Of a stretch of 7,691 nucleotides of DNA, positions 4,909 to 7,691 are shown one piece after another. Position 1 is the first letter of the stretch; each line of letters opens with the position of its first letter. The position numbers were made by a program, and so were the translations under genes. The notes below the pieces were generated by a model. The model did no database searches, had not been told where the DNA came from, and was given only the letters and a program-made list of their open reading frames with translations. This stretch comes from Rubritepida sp. (lineage in GTDB: Bacteria > Pseudomonadota > Alphaproteobacteria > Acetobacterales > Acetobacteraceae), in the NCBI GenBank assembly GCA_022843345.1, contig JALHNW010000077.1, forward strand, positions 1 through 7,691, given 5' to 3'.

Positions 4909-6663
4909 TCATGAAACCCCGGTGAGCTGCGTCTTCACCAGCTCGGCGAAGCGCCCCTGCTCGGCCAGCAGCGCCTGGAAGCTGCCGCGCTCCACGATGC
5001 GGCCCTGGTCGAACACCATGATCTCGTCCGCTTCGCGCACCGTGCTCAGGCGGTGGGCGATGATGAAGGTGGTGCGCCCGGCCATCAGCGCCTTCATGGC
5101 CTTGCTGACCTTGGCCTCGGTGGCCGCGTCCAGCGCGCTGGTCGCCTCGTCGAGGATCAGCACGGGCGGGTCCTTCAGCAGGGCGCGGGCGATGGCCAGG
5201 CGCTGGCGCTGCCCGCCGGACAGCGAGGCCCCGCGCTCGCCCACCAGCGTGTCGTAGCCCTTGGGCTGGCGGGTGATGAAGTCGTGCGCCTCCGCCATGC
5301 GGCAGGCGCGCTCCACCTCCTCCTGCGAGGAGTCGGGGCGGCCCACCAGCAGGTTGTCGCGGATGGTGCGGTTGAACAGCATGGATTCCTGGAACACCAC
5401 GCCGATGTTCCGCCGCAGGCTTTCCAGCGTGATGTCGCGCAGGTCCACGCCGTCCAGCAGGATGCGCCCTTCCTGCGGGTCGTAGAGGCGCTGGAGCAGC
5501 TGCATGGAGGTGGTCTTGCCCGCCCCCGTGGAGCCGACGAGCGCCAGGGTCTGCCCCGGCAGGGCGCGGAAGCTCACCCCGTGCAGGATCTTGCCTGAGC
5601 GCGGGTAGCCGAAGCCCACCTGGTCGAACTCCACGGTGCCCTCGGCCCGCGCCAGGTCCTGCGCGCCCGGCTTCTCCGGCACGGTGCTCACGGTGTCGAG
5701 CACCTGGAAGAACTCGGCCATGGAGGGCGCCTGGAACAGCATGTGCGAGATGAAGGCGACCGCCCCCTCCAGCCGGCCGATCAGCAGCCCGGCGAAGCCC
5801 ATGAAGGAGACGATCTCGCCCACCGTCGCCTGGCCGTTCAGGTGCAGCCAGGTGCCCAGCAGGAAGATGAGGATGACGGTGACGGTGGAGGACGCCCGCG
5901 TCATCACGTTCACCAGCGCCCACCAGTTCAGCACGGGGAACTGCTGGTCCAGCACGCGGCGCATGATGTCGCCGAACATCTTGGCCTCGGAGTTGAGGCG
6001 GGTGAAGGACTGCACGACCACCACGTTGCTCAGCGCGTCCTGCACGTTGCCGGCCAGCTCCGTGTGCAGCCCCTCCACCTGGGCCTGGGCCGCCTGTGTG
6101 CGGCGGATCACCAGCGTGGTCAGCACCGCGAAGACGATCACCAGCGCGATGAGCAGCAGCCCCAGCCGCCAGTTCATCGTCAGCGTCAGCGGCAGCAGCA
6201 CGACCATGGAGACCAGCGTGATCAGGTGCTCGCGGAAGAAGCTCAGCCAGATGCCGAACAGGTTGTCCGTGCCGCGCAGCATCACCTTCATCAGCCGGCC
6301 CGACTGCACGTCGCCGTGGAACTCCAGCGGCAGGGCCAGCACGTGCTGGAAGTAGTGGCTCATGCTCGTCAGGCGGTTGCGGTGGGCCATGCGGTCGGCC
6401 AGCAGGGCCACGGCGACGTTGGCGACGATGCCCGAGACGCCGACGGCGGCCCAGACGCCCAGCAGCACGAAGGCCTCCGTCCACACCACGTCCACCGGCA
6501 GGCGGTCGGTCTTGCTCAGCAGGTCCACCACCTTGCCGAACAGCACCGGCTCCAGGAATTGCAGCCCGGCCAGGGAGACGGCGGCGGCGGACAGCCCCAC
6601 CGCCACCCAGCGGTCGTTCTTCAGCAGCGCCAGGACGCGCCAGTAGAGCCGGAAGAAATCCAT
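4909..6663 (-). CDS. ndvA: NdvA/ChvA-like ABC exporter, fused permease and ATPase
   Basis: This 584-residue inner-membrane half-transporter should work as a homodimer. The exporter membrane domain covers about residues 15-320, with segments near 20-38, 65-88, 145-163, 166-186 and 258-275 and a further one around 283-305. The ATPase domain (343-580) has Walker A GSTGAGKT (377-384), Q-loop Gln425, signature LSGGQ (481-485), Walker B VLILDE (501-506), D-loop SALD (509-512) and switch His537. All catalytic residues are present. Stretches such as EPVLFGKVVD, LFGIWLSFFREHL, FPVLNWWAL and RTTFIIAHRLSTVREAD closely resemble rhizobial NdvA and Agrobacterium ChvA from memory. Those proteins export cyclic beta-1,2-glucan to the periplasm, and their length (about 590) also fits. 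No glucan synthase (ndvB) is in the window, so the substrate is inferred; a lipid or peptide exporter remains possible. ATG 6663 is preferred over the adjacent GTG 6666 because GGGA (6671-6674) is 7 bases from the ATG. Confidence 0.9.
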   Translation of the reverse strand: MDFFRLYWRVLALLKNDRWVAVGLSAAAVSLAGLQFLEPVLFGKVVDLLSKTDRLPVDVVWTEAFVLLGVWAAVGVSGIVANVAVALLADRMAHRNRLTSMSHYFQHVLALPLEFHGDVQSGRLMKVMLRGTDNLFGIWLSFFREHLITLVSMVVLLPLTLTMNWRLGLLLIALVIVFAVLTTLVIRRTQAAQAQVEGLHTELAGNVQDALSNVVVVQSFTRLNSEAKMFGDIMRRVLDQQFPVLNWWALVNVMTRASSTVTVILIFLLGTWLHLNGQATVGEIVSFMGFAGLLIGRLEGAVAFISHMLFQAPSMAEFFQVLDTVSTVPEKPGAQDLARAEGTVEFDQVGFGYPRSGKILHGVSFRALPGQTLALVGSTGAGKTTSMQLLQRLYDPQEGRILLDGVDLRDITLESLRRNIGVVFQESMLFNRTIRDNLLVGRPDSSQEEVERACRMAEAHDFITRQPKGYDTLVGERGASLSGGQRQRLAIARALLKDPPVLILDEATSALDAATEAKVSKAMKALMAGRTTFIIAHRLSTVREADEIMVFDQGRIVERGSFQALLAEQGRFAELVKTQLTGVS

Positions 6664-6815
6664 CACGCCGTCCCGGTTCCAGGATGTGGGTCACACCAGT
6701 GGTAAGCCCGCGGGCCTTGCACCGCAAACGCCCATGCGCCAGCTTTGTTGGCGAGGAAACAACGAGGGACGTCCATCCATGGCACCGGGCCGCCGCATGG
6801 CGCTCGCCCTGCCCG

Positions 6816-6829
6816 GCCGCGGCCGCGGC
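6816..6829. repeat. 14-bp perfect palindrome upstream of the Bug gene
   Basis: GCCGCGGCCGCGGC is self-complementary over 14 bp and ends 51 bases before the Bug-protein start. It could be a protein-binding site in the 5' region, but all its bases are G or C and such palindromes are not rare at this composition. Confidence 0.3.
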
Positions 6830-6870
6830 ATGCGCCCCTCCCTCGCCTCCGCCGTCCCGCAAGCCCCCAC

Positions 6871-6874
6871 GGAG
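6871..6874 (+). promoter_or_regulatory. Shine-Dalgarno that fixes the Bug-protein start
   Basis: GGAG lies 6 bases before ATG 6881. It favours this start over in-frame upstream ATGs at 6779, 6797 and 6830, although GAGGG (6764-6768) stands 10 bases before the 6779 codon and keeps that one possible. Confidence 0.6.
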
Positions 6875-6880
6875 TCGCCC

Positions 6881-7691
6881 ATGCGCCTGAACCGCCGCAC
6901 CGCCATCCTGGGCGCCCTCGCCCTGCCCGCCGCCGCCGGGGCGCAGGAGCGCTGGTCGCCCACGCGCCCCATCCGCCTGGTGGTGGGCTTCACCCCCGCG
7001 GGGACCACCGACATCGCCGCGCGCATCATCGCCGAGCCGCTGTCCCAGCGCCTGGGCCAGCAGGTGATCATCGAGAACCGGCCCGGCGCCGGGGGCAACG
7101 TGGGCGCCGACGTGGTGGCCAAGGGCGAGGCGGACGGCCACCTGCTGCTGATGCAGACCATCTCCTCGGGCGCCATCAACTACGGCCTGTACGGCGCGCG
7201 CATGCCCTACCGGCCCGAGGAGCTGGCGGCGGTGTCGCTGGTCACCCGCGTGCCCAACGCCATCTTCGTCAACCCGCAGGTGCCCGCGCGCACCCTCATG
7301 GAGCTGGTGGAGCTGGTGCGCCGCAACCCGGGGCGGATGAACATCGGCTCCTCGGGCGTCGGCACCTCCCTGCACATGACGGGCGAGCTGCTGAAGCTGG
7401 CGACGGGCATCGACCTCACCCACGTGCCGTTCCGCGGCGCCGGGCCGATGATGCAGGAGATCATCGCCGGCCGCATCGAGGTGGGGGTGGACAATCTGCC
7501 CAGCGTGATCGGCCACCTGCGCGAGGGGCGGCTGCGCCCGCTGGCGGTGACCACGGCCACCCGCACCCCCGCCCTGCCCGACGTGCCGACCACCGCCGAG
7601 GCCGGGCTGCCGGCCGTGGAGGCCACCGCCTGGTTCGGCGTCGTCGGCCCCGCGCGGATGCCGCGGCCCGTGGTGGCCCGCCTGAACGCCG
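6881..7691 (+). CDS. Bug/TctC-family periplasmic solute-binding protein (partial)
   Basis: The frame is open from ATG 6881 to the window edge and gives 270 residues of a protein that is normally about 320-330, so roughly the last 50 are missing. The leader MRLNRRTAILGALALPAAAG carries a twin-arginine-like NRRT and a probable cleavage after AGA (residue 21). The mature part shows the Bug pattern: PIRLVVGFTPAGTTDIAARI (30-49), VIIENRPGAGGNVGADVVAK (62-81), DGHLLLM (85-91), NIGSSGVGTSLHMTGELL (154-171), VPFRGAGPMMQEIIAGRI (182-199) and PALPDVPTTAEAGLP (230-244). Bug receptors bind carboxylates and similar small acids in the periplasm and feed TctA/TctB membrane subunits, which are not visible here. 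Many Bug genes stand alone, so this may be an orphan receptor. It is transcribed divergently from the ABC exporter. The ligand is unknown. Confidence 0.94.
   Translation, partial: MRLNRRTAILGALALPAAAGAQERWSPTRPIRLVVGFTPAGTTDIAARIIAEPLSQRLGQQVIIENRPGAGGNVGADVVAKGEADGHLLLMQTISSGAINYGLYGARMPYRPEELAAVSLVTRVPNAIFVNPQVPARTLMELVELVRRNPGRMNIGSSGVGTSLHMTGELLKLATGIDLTHVPFRGAGPMMQEIIAGRIEVGVDNLPSVIGHLREGRLRPLAVTTATRTPALPDVPTTAEAGLPAVEATAWFGVVGPARMPRPVVARLNA

Larger units (their letters stand above)
6664..6880. promoter_or_regulatory. divergent intergenic region between exporter and Bug-protein genes
   Basis: This 217-base region should hold promoters for both the leftward ABC exporter and the rightward Bug gene. 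It contains three palindromes: ACCA-G-TGGT (6696-6704), GCCCGCGGGC (6706-6715) and GCCGCGGCCGCGGC (6816-6829). It also has an AT-richer patch with TTGTT (6746-6750) and AACAA (6759-6763) as an inverted repeat. The best leftward promoter reading is TTGCGG, 17 bases, TACCAC, which matches consensus at only 3 of 6 positions in each box. I can point to no convincing rightward promoter. No separate gene is supported here: the short open frames show no Shine-Dalgarno sequence or recognisable protein. Confidence 0.45.

Noticed and set aside
6684..6890. A 68-codon plus-strand open frame in the divergent intergenic region.
   Set aside because: It is out of frame with the Bug gene, is Pro/Ala/Arg-rich without motifs, and has no ribosome binding site.
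4898..7516. An 872-codon open frame on the minus strand spanning the ABC exporter, the divergent region and the Bug gene.
   Set aside because: It overlaps well-supported genes in another frame. Its product is low-complexity Arg/Gly/Ala/His text without domains, typical of stop-poor shadow frames at 70% GC.
1..7691. Search for tRNA, rRNA, CRISPR arrays, insertion sequences, attachment sites and phage or defence genes.
   Set aside because: Nothing was found by eye: no spaced direct repeats, no transposase or integrase motifs, no tRNA-like folds, and uniform base composition with no sign of a transferred island.

Overview
This window is about 70% GC. It carries tripartite (TRAP) and Bug/TctC-type solute uptake genes, twin-arginine-like leaders, GTG starts and short intergenic gaps. 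Together these fit a high-GC proteobacterium. An alphaproteobacterium of the Acetobacteraceae (Roseomonas-like) is my best guess, but no 16S or other marker gene is present, so this is inference from composition and gene types.

Layout from left to right: (1) the 3' end of an unrecognised plus-strand gene (1-132), joined by an ATGA stop/start overlap to a class I SAM-dependent methyltransferase (129-1001). (2) Converging on it with a 35-base tail-to-tail overlap, a minus-strand TRAP transporter operon in the order dctP (2811-3794), dctQ (2273-2806), dctM (967-2268). Both junctions have 4-base gaps and both downstream genes start with GTG. (3) A 225-base leader region upstream of dctP with nested GC-rich inverted repeats and a TGACA-AAG-TGTCA palindrome overlapping a TTGACA hexamer. 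(4) Two small minus-strand genes: an 88-residue HicA-like protein (4020-4286) and a 145-residue stand-alone CBS-pair protein (4371-4808), with a perfect 9-bp hairpin between them. (5) A minus-strand ABC half-transporter resembling the NdvA/ChvA cyclic beta-glucan exporters (4909-6663). (6) A 217-base divergent intergenic region. (7) A plus-strand Bug/TctC-family periplasmic solute-binding protein, cut off by the window end (6881-7691).

The three TRAP genes form one complete secondary uptake system: periplasmic binding protein, small and large membrane subunits. The Bug protein belongs to a different carboxylate uptake class, and no TctA/TctB partner is visible. The ABC exporter, CBS protein and HicA-like protein share a strand but are separated by 84-100 bases, so one transcript is possible but not shown. 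The methyltransferase pair is a separate unit that continues to the left.

I see no tRNA, rRNA, CRISPR array, insertion sequence, attachment site or phage gene. Most of the window is ordinary chromosomal transport and housekeeping content, and I find no convincing new multi-gene system. The items most worth a second look are the HicA-like protein, which lacks the usual catalytic histidine, and the repeat-rich leader upstream of the TRAP operon.
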